The notes: generated from the letters alone by a model not told the origin. Counted from the first letter of the stretch, positions 8,271 through 17,341 are shown. The stretch: DNA of 64,000 bases from Mycobacterium sp. URHB0044 (GCF_000620625.1 NZ_JIAW01000012.1:1-64000); one strand, 5' to 3'. Made by a program: numbers and translations.

Positions 8271-9206
8271 TCACACGCCCTCCAGCGCAGGTGCGACGCA
8301 CTCAGCAACCCACTGCAAGTGCTCGAGGTATTCGCTGATACCGCTAACCGGTGGTGGCGCAACCCAGGTGTCGGTCACACCCAACTTGGCTAGCCGACCG
8401 CAGTCGTCGATAACCCGTTGTTGCTCTCGCGGACTGCCCGCAGCGTGCGCATCGCGGGCATAATGTCCGTCGCCGCCTAGGCCGATGTTCAGCGCTGCGA
8501 GGGAGAAGAACACAGCGAACGGACGGCCATCGAACTCAGGACATGATCGGATGCGGTCCAACTTCTCGGGAATCTCTGCAGGCGGTGTGAGCCAGGGCGA
8601 CCATCCGTCACCGAAGCGCGCAGCCCGTCTCAACGTCGCGTCGACATCGCCGCCAATCCAAAGCGGAGGGTGCGGCCTTTGAACCGGCTTGGGCTCAAAC
8701 ACGATGTCGGCGAACGAAGTATGCTTGCCCTCGAATCTGGGACTATCGCTGTGCCAGAGCTCCAACATGGCGCCGAGGTAGTCGTCCATGCGCGATCCGC
8801 GCCCGCTCCACGGAACCCCGAGTGTGTGGTACTCGTCTTCTTGCCAGCCCAAACCGACAGTCATGGCGGCACGCCCGCCACTGAGCCAGTCGAGCGTGCA
8901 AATGGCTTTCGCCATGACGACGGGATTGTGCAACGGGAGCAGCGTCAACATGGATCCGAGCTTGATACGCGTGGTAGCGCCTGCCATTACCGCCTGTGCG
9001 GTGGTGGCGTCGAGGAAATGAGTTCCCGTGGTATCGGCGTGATGGGCACCCACTACGAAATGCTCAGGAATGAGCAGACTTTCGAATCCGAGCCGATCAG
9101 CCGCCTGCGCGACTCGCACGACATCCGGCCCAGTGAGGGAGAGTTCCCAGGGCTGGGTGAGCGGCGGGGTGTGGACACAGCCGGGCAAGACGACATGGAA
9201 CTTCAC
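8271..9206 (-). CDS. Luciferase-like F420-type oxidoreductase
   Basis: A 311-residue LLM-fold protein starting at ATG 9206. It carries AQAADRLGFESLLIPEHFV, the strand IKLGSMLTLLPLHNPVVMAK, GGRAAMTVGLGWQEDEY, and PPLWIGGDVDATLRRAARFGDGW, all hallmark segments of the F420-dependent subgroup. It is short and complete for this subgroup. It probably forms a two-gene unit with the LLM gene at 7068. The divergent gap to moxR (9207-9718, 512 bp) contains two copies of the GCTACA/TGTAGC repeat, so expression may be tied to that module. Confidence 0.87.
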   Translation of the reverse strand: MKFHVVLPGCVHTPPLTQPWELSLTGPDVVRVAQAADRLGFESLLIPEHFVVGAHHADTTGTHFLDATTAQAVMAGATTRIKLGSMLTLLPLHNPVVMAKAICTLDWLSGGRAAMTVGLGWQEDEYHTLGVPWSGRGSRMDDYLGAMLELWHSDSPRFEGKHTSFADIVFEPKPVQRPHPPLWIGGDVDATLRRAARFGDGWSPWLTPPAEIPEKLDRIRSCPEFDGRPFAVFFSLAALNIGLGGDGHYARDAHAAGSPREQQRVIDDCGRLAKLGVTDTWVAPPPVSGISEYLEHLQWVAECVAPALEGV

Positions 9207-9455
9207 GAGGACCCCATTGGTCTGTTGGTACGCGCTGTACTGATTTGATTTCGACGATCCGCGCAGCGCGAGCCGGTCGAACTTCGACGCTCGTGATGTC
9301 GGGGTGCCGTTGGCGATCTGTCAGTCCCGAGTCGCATGTTTCGTAGCTCCGTTCTTCGAACTGCACTGCCAGGAGGCCTCTATCGGTCGGCGCTGCGATT
9401 ATCCGTGGCTGTGTTGGTGGTGGACAGGCTGGATTGCTGGCAACCCCGAATCAAG

Positions 9456-9479
9456 ACTACAGATTAGACTGGTTGTAGC
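9456..9479. promoter_or_regulatory. Operator-like inverted repeat, site 3, with overlapping promoter
   Basis: Arms ACTACA and TGTAGC (5 of 6 positions symmetric) with a 12-bp spacer. A candidate promoter overlaps it: TTAGAC at 9464-9469 inside the spacer and TATACC at 9488-9493, 18 bp apart, pointing towards moxR. A bound repressor would cover the -35 box. Confidence 0.5.
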
Positions 9480-9588
9480 ATTCCGTCTATACCCTTGCAT
9501 TGCGCCAGGTGCTGATCGAAGTGCCAGTGGTTGGGTGTGGTCCCTCGGCTACATGGAGCGGACGGCGACCATAACAGCAATCTTGGAC

Positions 9589-9612
9589 GCTACAGAATGC
9601 CGAATATGTAGT
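9589..9612. promoter_or_regulatory. Operator-like inverted repeat, site 4
   Basis: GCTACA, 12 bases, then TGTAGT: the same geometry with one mismatch in the right arm. It lies 133 bp downstream of site 3 and 106 bp before the moxR start. Paired operators in one promoter region would allow looping or graded repression. Apart from sites 3 and 4, I see no gene in 9207-9718. Confidence 0.5.
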
Positions 9613-9718
9613 ACGCTTCGTGCAGCTCCAGTTTCGGTCCGCAGCCGATCAACGGCCGAGCCGCCTGTCGGCGGTGGGCGCGTAAGCACTCGACCTCGGG
9701 AAGGATCATCTGGTCACC

Positions 9719-10522
9719 ATGACCTTGGAAACCGTTACAACGGCCCCGTTTTATGCGCCGTCCGGCAACGAGATCGAGATGTTTGAGGCGGCTCATCGTC
9801 AATCGCTGCCGATCATGCTCAAAGGCCCGACGGGCGTCGGCAAGACACGGTTGGTCGAGGCAATGGCTTACCGACTCGGGCGCGAATTGATCACGGTTTC
9901 CTGCCACGAGGACCTGACCTCGTCAGACCTCGTGGGACGATTCCTCCTCGAGGGCGACCGCACTGTATGGACCGACGGCCCCCTTACCCGTGCGGTGAGA
10001 AACGGGGCGATCTGCTATTTGGACGAGATCGTCGAAGCCCGGCAGGACACGACGGTTGTCCTGCATTCCCTGACAGATCATCGGCGAATACTGCCGATTG
10101 ACCGCTTGAATATCACACTTCAGGCGCCACCCGAGTTCCAGCTGGTGGTGTCCTACAACCCGGGATACCAGAGCCTGTTGAAGGATCTCAAGGACTCGAC
10201 TCGGCAACGCATGGTGGGCATCGAGCTTGGCTTTCCATCCGAGGAGGTCGAGCTGGAGGTGCTGCGGCACGAGACGGGCATCCCGCATGCGGCTGCACAG
10301 CGTCTGGTGCGGATGGCGGCCGCCATCCGGCGAGTCGAAGCATCGGGCCTACGCGAAGTGGCATCCACGCGCACTTTGGTCACTGCCGGCCGGCTGATGG
10401 TCGCGGGCGTCGATGCGCGATCAGCCGCGTGGGGAGCCCTCGGCGCCCCGTTGACCGATGATCCTCAGATGTCTGAAGGGCTGCGGGTCCTGATCGACAG
10501 TTATATGGGCGCTGCGGAGTAA
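9719..10522 (+). CDS. MoxR-type AAA+ ATPase (CbbQ/NirQ/NorQ subfamily)
   Basis: A 267-residue AAA+ ATPase. Walker A is GPTGVGKT (residues 36-43), Walker B is ICYLDEI (D102, E103), and a sensor segment VVSYNPGYQS and arginine-rich STRQRM follow. The compact size and sequence fit the CbbQ/NorQ group, chaperone ATPases that partner a VWA protein to activate or metallate an enzyme (known for Rubisco and nitric oxide reductase). Neither target is in the window. The VWA partner is present at 11274, separated by a TetR gene. The likely client is the AveC-like membrane protein or another product of the regulon; this is inference. Operators 3 and 4 lie upstream. Confidence 0.92.
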   Translation: MTLETVTTAPFYAPSGNEIEMFEAAHRQSLPIMLKGPTGVGKTRLVEAMAYRLGRELITVSCHEDLTSSDLVGRFLLEGDRTVWTDGPLTRAVRNGAICYLDEIVEARQDTTVVLHSLTDHRRILPIDRLNITLQAPPEFQLVVSYNPGYQSLLKDLKDSTRQRMVGIELGFPSEEVELEVLRHETGIPHAAAQRLVRMAAAIRRVEASGLREVASTRTLVTAGRLMVAGVDARSAAWGALGAPLTDDPQMSEGLRVLIDSYMGAAE

Positions 10523-10610
10523 CACTTCACCAACCGCACGGTTCGTGACGGGTGGCGCGATGGGATGGACAGATGACTGTCGGCAGTCGACCGTGAACTC
10601 CGGCATCGTG

Positions 10611-11186
10611 ATGTCGACTAGAGATCGCATCATCTTTGCCGCCGGCGACTGCGTTGACCGTCTCGGACTGGAACGCTCCACCGTTGCTGCGATCGCGGAA
10701 TCCGCCGGCGTCCATCGTGTGACGATTTATCGCCATTTCGCGGATCGTGAAGCAATCATCGTCGAGCTGCTGGACCAGAGATCTGCACCGTTGATGCAGA
10801 GGGCCAAGACGAAACTCGTTGGCTTGGAACCATTTCCCGACAAGCTTGTCGACGCCGTCTCCGGCGCTGTCTACGACGTGCGCATAACGCCAGGTCTGAA
10901 ACAGGTGATGGGCGTCTGGAATGAGGGCGGCTCATTTCACTCCGCAGGGATGTCCGAACGCTTCAAGCAGCGAGCGATCGACGTCACCTCCCGATATCTA
11001 TTGCAGGCCCAAGAGCACGGTTACGTTCGAAGGGACATATCGGTCGACGACATGATCCAGTGGCTGCTGGACGTAAGCCTCATCCTCCTACTGTTCAAGC
11101 CTGACTACGAGCTGGACGAAATCCGCCACCACATACGAACTTACGGGCTACCTTGCCTCCAAGCGACAGTGTGCCCTGGCTCTTGA
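10611..11186 (+). CDS. TetR-family regulator inside the MoxR/VWA module
   Basis: About 191 residues from ATG 10611; longer in-frame starts (ATG 10560, GTG 10545) cannot be excluded. The HTH domain starts almost at once (STRDRIIFAAGDCVDRLG, then GVHRVTIYRHFADREAI). It resembles the TetR at 6448 across both the HTH and the ligand domain. The position between moxR (ending 10522) and the VWA gene, with operators before both transcription units, makes it the first candidate for the protein that binds GCTACA-N12-TGTAGC, probably as an autoregulated repressor. Confidence 0.87.
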   Translation: MSTRDRIIFAAGDCVDRLGLERSTVAAIAESAGVHRVTIYRHFADREAIIVELLDQRSAPLMQRAKTKLVGLEPFPDKLVDAVSGAVYDVRITPGLKQVMGVWNEGGSFHSAGMSERFKQRAIDVTSRYLLQAQEHGYVRRDISVDDMIQWLLDVSLILLLFKPDYELDEIRHHIRTYGLPCLQATVCPGS

Positions 11187-11229
11187 CCCAACCTCGCCCT
11201 AGCGCTGAGGCCCGGTACACGCGCTGTAC

Positions 11230-11266
11230 GCTACATATTGTGCATAGTGTAGCGGCCGCGTATAGT
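11230..11266 (+). promoter_or_regulatory. Operator site 5 (11230-11253) overlapping the VWA promoter
   Basis: Perfect arms GCTACA and TGTAGC with a 12-bp spacer at 11230-11253. A promoter candidate TTGTGC (11238-11243) - 17 bp - TATAGT (11261-11266) places its -35 box inside the operator. The GTG start at 11274 is 7 bp after the -10 box with no ribosome-binding site, so a leaderless transcript is likely, as is common in mycobacteria. Binding of a regulator here should block transcription of the VWA gene directly. Confidence 0.6.
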
Positions 11267-11273
11267 TCGGTCC

Positions 11274-13049
11274 GTGTTAGGCGGTGATACAGCTCATGTC
11301 GACGGGCCACGAGGGGTCCCGCTGGCAACCGATATCGCGCGGTACTCACTGCTCGCAAGCGCCATCGCTGGGCGCAGTCTGGCGGTCAGTGTGGCTGGTG
11401 CTACGACCTTGGCCTATACCGATGCTCAAAGGATCTTCGTCCCTGCCGACTGTCCACTGTCCGAGGTCGTCAATGTGGTCGTACTGCATGCCAGCATCCT
11501 CAGCGCCGGCACCTGTCGTCCCGACCTGGTTCACCGGCTCAAAGGTCATCCGCGCCTCACGCGGCGCTATTTCGCGCTCGAAGCACGCCGCGCGACAACA
11601 GAATTGGGTGGGCTGATTCCTGCCATGTCGATACCCCTGGTCGGCGATACGGAGGCATCGACTCGGTCCGCAGACGAGTCGCTGGCATTTGCCATGAGTC
11701 GACGAATGGTCGTGGAGCTACCCACGTCGCTCGGCGAACTACGCCCCAAGGCGTTATTGCGTCGGTTGGAGAACCCGACGTCGTCGACCGCGCCCATCAC
11801 GCTCAAGTCTGGCGCACCCAAATTCGAAGAGAGCGACGCCGACGACGATGAAGACGCTGAGCGATCACGCTTCCTGGAGCTGATGTCGTCACCGCTGGGC
11901 GGTAACGGCCGATTGGCAAGACTGTTCGCAGCCCTGTCAGGTGCCTCGCGCAAATCTGCCAAGGCTGGGGGAGGCGCCAACGACGACTCCCCGACGAAGA
12001 GCGTCTACGGCCGCCGCTGGACCGGAGGCGGAGTGCAGGTGCCCACGCGCCTCGCGAGCGCGTCTTCGACCGAAGATGCGCTGTCCGACGGTGGTGCCCG
12101 TTACCCGGAATGGGATGTTTATCGACGTCGCTATCGCGAAAACCATTGCGTAGTACGTGAACTCGATCCGATAGGCGAAGGCGACCGGATTGTTGACGCG
12201 ATGCAGCTGCGCTATCCCCTCGGACGATTCAACTTGGACCTGCGGCGGTCTCGCCATGAGAGTCAGGGCGAAGAACTCGACCTCGATGCGGTCGTGAGAG
12301 CGCGGGCCGATGTACGAGCAGGACAGACACCCGACGATCGCCTGTATACCTCCATACGCAGGCTCGGCCGTGACTTGGGCGTGTTGATCCTCATCGACGC
12401 ATCGGGTTCGACCGCCGAAAAATCGGCGATCGGCCGAAGTGCATCCGAGGCCCAGATGCACGCCGTGGCACGGATTGCCCGCACGCTGGAGATGCGCGGT
12501 GACCGGTTGGCGATCTACGGATTCAACTCACGAGGCAGGGCCAACGTCTACCTCTATCCCATCAAACGCTTTGAGAAGCCGCTTGATTCGCGGTGGCGGA
12601 CGAACATGGCGCGTCTGTCGCCGGCAGGCTTTACGCGGATGGGTGCAGCGATCAGGCACGCTTCGGAGATCCTCGCGAAGCGTTCGGGGACCTCTCGAAA
12701 GGTTCTGGTGGTGCTCTCCGATGGGTTTCCCTACGACGACGGGTATGAGGCCGGCTATGCGATGGGTGACACGCGGCGCGCCCTCGACGAGGCGCGCAGC
12801 AGCCGAATCGGTTCGGTCTGCTTGTCGCTGGGCTCACAGAGCGGCGATTCAGACCTGCAGAAGGTATTTGGCTCATCCGGCTTCGGTCGCGCCGAGAGCA
12901 TCGAGGGTCTCGGGACTGACCTCAACCGATTGTTCAATCACGCGATTTTGACCGCGGAGCGCGCGGCCGATCGGTCCAAGTCCAACAAGTACGCCCGCTC
13001 ACCGCGACGTCGGGCGACGCTTACCCATCTACAGAAGGAACAGGTATGA
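11274..13049 (+). CDS. VWA-domain protein (NorD/CbbO-like partner of MoxR)
   Basis: A 591-residue protein. The C-terminal third is a von Willebrand A domain: a metal-ion-dependent adhesion site DASGST (around residue 375), the Thr position GFTRMGAAIRHA, and the Asp position VVLSDGFPYDDGY. The N-terminal 250 residues are alpha-helical with an acidic linker (EESDADDDEDAE), and a central segment ends VYGRRWTGGG, as in NorD-like proteins. Such proteins work with MoxR-type ATPases as activators or metal-insertion chaperones. The GTG start lies directly behind operator site 5. The 3' end overlaps the AveC-like gene by ATGA, so the two are translationally coupled, which suggests that this membrane protein is the client. 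Confidence 0.9.
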   Translation: MLGGDTAHVDGPRGVPLATDIARYSLLASAIAGRSLAVSVAGATTLAYTDAQRIFVPADCPLSEVVNVVVLHASILSAGTCRPDLVHRLKGHPRLTRRYFALEARRATTELGGLIPAMSIPLVGDTEASTRSADESLAFAMSRRMVVELPTSLGELRPKALLRRLENPTSSTAPITLKSGAPKFEESDADDDEDAERSRFLELMSSPLGGNGRLARLFAALSGASRKSAKAGGGANDDSPTKSVYGRRWTGGGVQVPTRLASASSTEDALSDGGARYPEWDVYRRRYRENHCVVRELDPIGEGDRIVDAMQLRYPLGRFNLDLRRSRHESQGEELDLDAVVRARADVRAGQTPDDRLYTSIRRLGRDLGVLILIDASGSTAEKSAIGRSASEAQMHAVARIARTLEMRGDRLAIYGFNSRGRANVYLYPIKRFEKPLDSRWRTNMARLSPAGFTRMGAAIRHASEILAKRSGTSRKVLVVLSDGFPYDDGYEAGYAMGDTRRALDEARSSRIGSVCLSLGSQSGDSDLQKVFGSSGFGRAESIEGLGTDLNRLFNHAILTAERAADRSKSNKYARSPRRRATLTHLQKEQV

Positions 13050-14122
13050 GTATTACGGAGCCGCGCGGAACGACCCAAGGGGCGGCGGCCAATCCAGCGG
13101 AGACGAGGCGGATAACGCCCGTCAAGGCATGGGCGTTGGTTGGCCTCGCATTCACTATCCTGCAGCTGTACATATACATCCGATGGTTTGGCTCACCGCA
13201 ATTCCATGATCCCCAGACGGGTGCCGACGCGGTGCCCGGCATCGTCAAGTTCTGGGCGTGGTTCGTGCAGATCGCGACGGTCATCGCCATCGGAGCGGCT
13301 ATCGTGTGGGCCGTTCGCCAGGCGCGACGTGAGCGCCGACTGACCTTCGACGGCATGCTGCTGATCGCGTGGTTCAGCGTGATGTGGCAGGACCCCGTCC
13401 TCAACTACATCCGCCCCACGTTCTTCTACAACAGCTACCTGATCAGCTTCGGATCCTGGGTGGAGCAGATCCCCGGCTGGATCAGTCCCGACGGCGGCAA
13501 TCTGCCATCGCCACTGCTGATGTCGGGTTTCGGTTACCTGTCCTGCCTGTTGTTCAGCATTGCCATCTCAACGGCGATGCGCAAGGCGAAGCAGATCCGA
13601 CCCAGCATGGGAGTGCTAGGTCTGGTGACCGTCGCGATGACCGCCGGATTCTTCATGGATCTGGCGTACGAGGTGTTCATGGTCAGGACATCTCTCTACG
13701 CCTACAACGGCGCCGTGTACAGCTTGTCGCTGTGGGGCGGCGAGCGCTACCAGTTCCCGCTCTATGAATCGCTCTTTTGGGGCTTCGTATGGGCGTCGAG
13801 TGGCATCCTGCGGTACTTCCGCGACGACAAAGGGCGCTCAGTGGTCGAACGCGGCGCAGAATCGCTGGCCGTCTCACAACGGACCCAGACCGCTGTACGC
13901 ACGTTCGCGATCATCGGGTTCCTCAATGTGATCTACGTGATCTTCAACATCGCCATCAACTTCATGGCACTGCAGATAGACCCCACACCTCGGGGTTACC
14001 CGACCTACCTGAGAAACGACATGTGCGGCGCTGGCACCGAATACGCCTGCCCGGGCCCAGAGGTACCGATCCCGATGAGCCCCGGCGCAGTGAACCAGCC
14101 TGATCCAGGAACGACCGGCTAG
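13046..14122 (+). CDS. AveC-like (spirocyclase-family) integral membrane protein
   Basis: A 358-residue polytopic protein with about seven hydrophobic segments, at roughly residues 28-48, 69-90, 104-120, 155-175, 190-212, 232-252 and 283-305. It has AveC-family features in SVMWQDPVLNY, WGGERYQFPLYESLFWG and FNIAINFMALQIDPTPRGYP. AveC catalyses spiroketal formation in avermectin synthesis, while mycobacteria carry paralogues of unknown role. It starts at ATG 13046, overlapping the VWA stop by 4 bp. Conserved polar residues in membrane segments (Asp in MWQD, Glu in YESL) could bind metal or substrate. A small remnant of a second copy lies at 2931. Confidence 0.85.
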   Translation: MSITEPRGTTQGAAANPAETRRITPVKAWALVGLAFTILQLYIYIRWFGSPQFHDPQTGADAVPGIVKFWAWFVQIATVIAIGAAIVWAVRQARRERRLTFDGMLLIAWFSVMWQDPVLNYIRPTFFYNSYLISFGSWVEQIPGWISPDGGNLPSPLLMSGFGYLSCLLFSIAISTAMRKAKQIRPSMGVLGLVTVAMTAGFFMDLAYEVFMVRTSLYAYNGAVYSLSLWGGERYQFPLYESLFWGFVWASSGILRYFRDDKGRSVVERGAESLAVSQRTQTAVRTFAIIGFLNVIYVIFNIAINFMALQIDPTPRGYPTYLRNDMCGAGTEYACPGPEVPIPMSPGAVNQPDPGTTG

Positions 14123-14164
14123 CATGACCGGGACGTGATGAGTCGCTCGGCGAGAGGAACCTCC

Positions 14165-15214
14165 ATGCGCGCGATCCGACTCCACGGACCCGGTGACATC
14201 CGCCTCGAGGACGTGCCCATCCCACGGCTGCGTCCTGGCACGGTCATGATCAAGGTGAGTCATGCCGGAATCTGCGGCTCCGACCTGTTTCTGCTTCGCG
14301 AATCACCCATTCCGCAGGAGTACACCCATCCGCTGACGGGGGAGCGTGGACCGCACATCCTCGGCCACGAGTTCTCGGGGCTGGTGACCGAGGTGGCCGG
14401 CGACGTCGGCGACATCGACGCGGGTGCGCTCGTCGCGGTGGAGCCGATTTTGTTCGACGGGTCGTGTGCTGCGTGCCGACGCGGGGACACCAACCTCTGT
14501 GACGCCAACGGATTCATCGGAATCCACGGGTGGGGCGGCGGAATGTCTGAGTACGTCGTGGTGCCCGCGGACCGCGTGCACGTCATGCCGCCGGAGCTCA
14601 CCGCGGAGACCGCCGCGCTGATCGAGCCATTGGCCGTGGCGTGGCGTTCGGTGAGCCGATCGGGGTTGCGGCCCGGTGACACCGCGTTGATCTCGGGGGC
14701 CGGTCCGATCGGTCTGGCGCTGCTGCTCGTCGCCAAGGCGCGTGGGGCAGGAGCGATCGTGATGAGTGAGCCCACTGCGTCTCGGCGCGCTGCGGCAGAC
14801 GGCTTCGGCGCACACGCCGTCGTCAATCCCATGGAAGACGATGTGGTCGCTCGTGTTCGCGCGGTCACGGGCGGTCAAGGTGTCGACGTCGCGTTCGATG
14901 CCTCCGGCGCGCCAACGGCGTTGGAAACCATGTTTCGTGCGCTCCGCCGCGGAGGCACCGCGGTGGCGGTAGCTGCCTCCCGTCCGCGAGTCTTCGACGA
15001 CAACGTACTGATGCAGAAGGAGCTCGCGTACGTCGGTAGCTATGCCTATGCCGGCGACGACTTCGCGCAGGTCGTCGAAGCGGTGCGCAGCGGCGCGATC
15101 GATCCTGAAGGCTTCGTGTCGACGCGCGTCGCCTTGAACGATGCGGTGGAGCTGGGCTTCCACGCGCTGGTGACCGAGCCAGGCAATCACTTGAAGGTGC
15201 TCGTGCAGCCGTAG
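14165..15214 (+). CDS. Zinc-dependent medium-chain alcohol dehydrogenase
   Basis: A 349-residue MDR dehydrogenase. I choose ATG 14165 because GAGAGGA precedes it at good distance. Catalytic zinc ligands are visible in HAGICGSD (Cys) and ILGHEFSG (His-Glu), and the cofactor motif is ALISGAGPIGLALL. The structural zinc loop reads DGSCAACRRGDTNLC, with Asp where the first of four Cys is usual. The overall pattern is close to butanediol/sorbitol-type dehydrogenases. It follows the AveC-like gene by 42 bp and probably ends the VWA-AveC operon, oxidising an alcohol in the same pathway. Confidence 0.88.
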   Translation: MRAIRLHGPGDIRLEDVPIPRLRPGTVMIKVSHAGICGSDLFLLRESPIPQEYTHPLTGERGPHILGHEFSGLVTEVAGDVGDIDAGALVAVEPILFDGSCAACRRGDTNLCDANGFIGIHGWGGGMSEYVVVPADRVHVMPPELTAETAALIEPLAVAWRSVSRSGLRPGDTALISGAGPIGLALLLVAKARGAGAIVMSEPTASRRAAADGFGAHAVVNPMEDDVVARVRAVTGGQGVDVAFDASGAPTALETMFRALRRGGTAVAVAASRPRVFDDNVLMQKELAYVGSYAYAGDDFAQVVEAVRSGAIDPEGFVSTRVALNDAVELGFHALVTEPGNHLKVLVQP

Positions 15215-15231
15215 GTTCTACGCCGCAGCCG

Positions 15232-17334
15232 TCAGCCGACCGGCTCGACGCGGACCTCGACGATGCCGAAAGCCGGTGTCCCCGACAGCGGATCGATCGC
15301 TGCATCCGCGACCAGAGCGTTGCGGTTCACGCCGTGCGACTCGGGCAGTTCACCGCCGTGCGGATCGAAGATGCGCGAACCCCACCCATGGCCCAGTATC
15401 GCGACACCGCGTAGGGGCGCCGCGCTGACTTCGGCAGTGCACTCGAGCGCTGCGGAAGCGGATGACACGCGCACGGTGTCTCCGTGGGAGATCGCACTGT
15501 TGGCGGCATCGTCGGGGTGGAGATAGACGGTGTTGGTCGGTTCTCGACGGAGCGCAGTGGGGGTTTCGTTCAGCCAGGAGTTCATCGACGACTTCCAGCG
15601 CTGACTCGACAGGAGCAGCGGCCGATCCGGGGAAGGCTCGGCTAGCGGTTCGGCGAGGAGGCTCCGGACACGTGCGACGAACGCCTCCGGTGCGAGTCGT
15701 ACTGCACCGTCGGCCGTGGCGATGGCCGTGCCAAGCTGCCCGTACTGCTTTTCGCCGTAGATCACCCCGTGTGGTGATGCTTCGAGTTCATCCCACGACA
15801 GCTTGCCGCCTCCGTTAACCATGTTCTTCCACATGGTTAAGGGCACCATCGATTCGGTTCCGGGGCCAAACAGCGAAAGGCCCAGCGCCACGGCCAGTTC
15901 GCGGAAGAACATCCATTCTTCGCGCGCCTCGTCTGGCGGCTGCACGACCGCATGTGCGAACTGAGCGAACGGCTGATCCTCGAAGGCCGAGTAAACGGGT
16001 AGCAGGTCTTCGCGCTCCAGGAAGTGCGCCGCAGGAAGCAACCAGTCCGCATGTTCGTGGGACTCGCGCTGAACCATGTCGATCACCACCATGAGGTCCA
16101 GCTCCTCGAGCGCGTCGGCGAGGCGCGGGCCTTGTGGTCCACTGATGACCGGATTGCCGCTGTTGCAGATCAGCGCCCGGATCTGTCCCTCACCGGGAGT
16201 TTGGATCTCGTCGGCCAACTCCGCCAGCGAGCGGGCTCCGGCGATCGCGGGCAGCTTGCGCACGCGACTTGGCTGTGCGGGGCGGGTACCGAACAGCCCC
16301 GCCACGGGCACGTAGCCCGGCTCGAAACGCCGACCGCCAACGGTGTCGAGCCGACCGGTCACGGCATTGAGCACGTGACTGAGCCATTCGGCCAGCACGC
16401 CTTCGCCGCTGTGGGAAACTCCCGTGTGTGCGACGCACATGGCCGTTCTCGCGGAAGCGAATTCGCGCGCGATCGACGTGACGACGTCGCGGGGGACACG
16501 GCACCGTGCACAGAGCTCGGCGATGTCGATGCCTTCGACGAGTTCGGTCAATTCGCTGATTCCGGCCAGCGGCGGCTGCGTCGGGAAGCTGGCCCAGCCC
16601 TCCCGCATGATGGTCGTGAGGATTGCGAGCAGCAGGGCCCAGTCCTGCCCCGGCCAAACGGCGACGTGCTGGTCGGCTTTGGCACTGCTTGGGGTGCGGT
16701 TCGGATCCACGATCACGACGCTCGCACCTTGGGCCTGGCGCGCCAACACCCGGCGCCAGCCGTCCGGGACGTTGTGGATCCAGCCGAACGTCGACACGGC
16801 CGGGTTCATCCCGACGAGCAAAAAGAAGTCGCACTCGTCGACGTCTGGAACCAGCGGTACCAGCCAACGTCCGTACATTTCGAAGCACACGCGCTGGAGA
16901 TTGTTCTGGTCGACCGACGATACCGAGAACATGTTGCTCGTCCCCAACGCGCGCACGAAGGTGGCGAACCACGTGGCGTTGGAGCCGTTGAATCCCACGG
17001 GGTTTCCGAGATACGCTGCGATCGCGTCCGGTCCGAAGCGATCCTTAATCGCACCCAGCCTGGTGGCGATGTCTTCGGTCGCTTCGGCCCATGTGGCGCG
17101 CTGGTACTGGCCGTTGACTCGCCGCAGCGGCCAGCGCAACCGGCGAGGGTGGTACACCACCTCCGCCGCTGAGCGGCCCTTCGAGCAGAAGTCCCGCCAC
17201 GAGTACGGGTTGGCCTTGTCGGGGCCGATCCGCTGGATGTGCCCGTCGCCGACGGTCACGTCGATACCGCAACGTGATTCGCAGATGCGGCAAAACGTCG
17301 AGACGACGGATTCTCCGCCAGCAGACTTCGTCAT
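15232..17334 (-). CDS. Molybdopterin-dependent oxidoreductase with [4Fe-4S] site
   Basis: A 700-residue bis-MGD oxidoreductase of the formate dehydrogenase/nitrate reductase superfamily. Cys15, Cys18, Cys22 and Cys50 form the N-terminal [4Fe-4S] motif (C-x2-C-x3-C-x27-C), followed by KGR. The C-terminal domain begins near NTVYLHPDDAANSAI and holds GWGSRIFDP. It lacks a twin-arginine signal and is probably cytoplasmic. The expected Mo-ligand region reads SVSSVDQNN, without an obvious Cys, so Ser or Asp may ligate. It leads no subunit genes; its 5' neighbours are the DUF6473-like, sulfotransferase and SDR genes on the same strand, with an 8-bp gap. The substrate is unknown. Confidence 0.88.
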   Translation of the reverse strand: MTKSAGGESVVSTFCRICESRCGIDVTVGDGHIQRIGPDKANPYSWRDFCSKGRSAAEVVYHPRRLRWPLRRVNGQYQRATWAEATEDIATRLGAIKDRFGPDAIAAYLGNPVGFNGSNATWFATFVRALGTSNMFSVSSVDQNNLQRVCFEMYGRWLVPLVPDVDECDFFLLVGMNPAVSTFGWIHNVPDGWRRVLARQAQGASVVIVDPNRTPSSAKADQHVAVWPGQDWALLLAILTTIMREGWASFPTQPPLAGISELTELVEGIDIAELCARCRVPRDVVTSIAREFASARTAMCVAHTGVSHSGEGVLAEWLSHVLNAVTGRLDTVGGRRFEPGYVPVAGLFGTRPAQPSRVRKLPAIAGARSLAELADEIQTPGEGQIRALICNSGNPVISGPQGPRLADALEELDLMVVIDMVQRESHEHADWLLPAAHFLEREDLLPVYSAFEDQPFAQFAHAVVQPPDEAREEWMFFRELAVALGLSLFGPGTESMVPLTMWKNMVNGGGKLSWDELEASPHGVIYGEKQYGQLGTAIATADGAVRLAPEAFVARVRSLLAEPLAEPSPDRPLLLSSQRWKSSMNSWLNETPTALRREPTNTVYLHPDDAANSAISHGDTVRVSSASAALECTAEVSAAPLRGVAILGHGWGSRIFDPHGGELPESHGVNRNALVADAAIDPLSGTPAFGIVEVRVEPVG

Positions 17335-17341
17335 CGCGGGC

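Noticed and set aside
9719..13049. MoxR/VWA pair as a Rubisco or nitric oxide reductase activator
   Set aside because: No Rubisco, NO reductase or related genes occur in the window, and the coupled gene is AveC-like.
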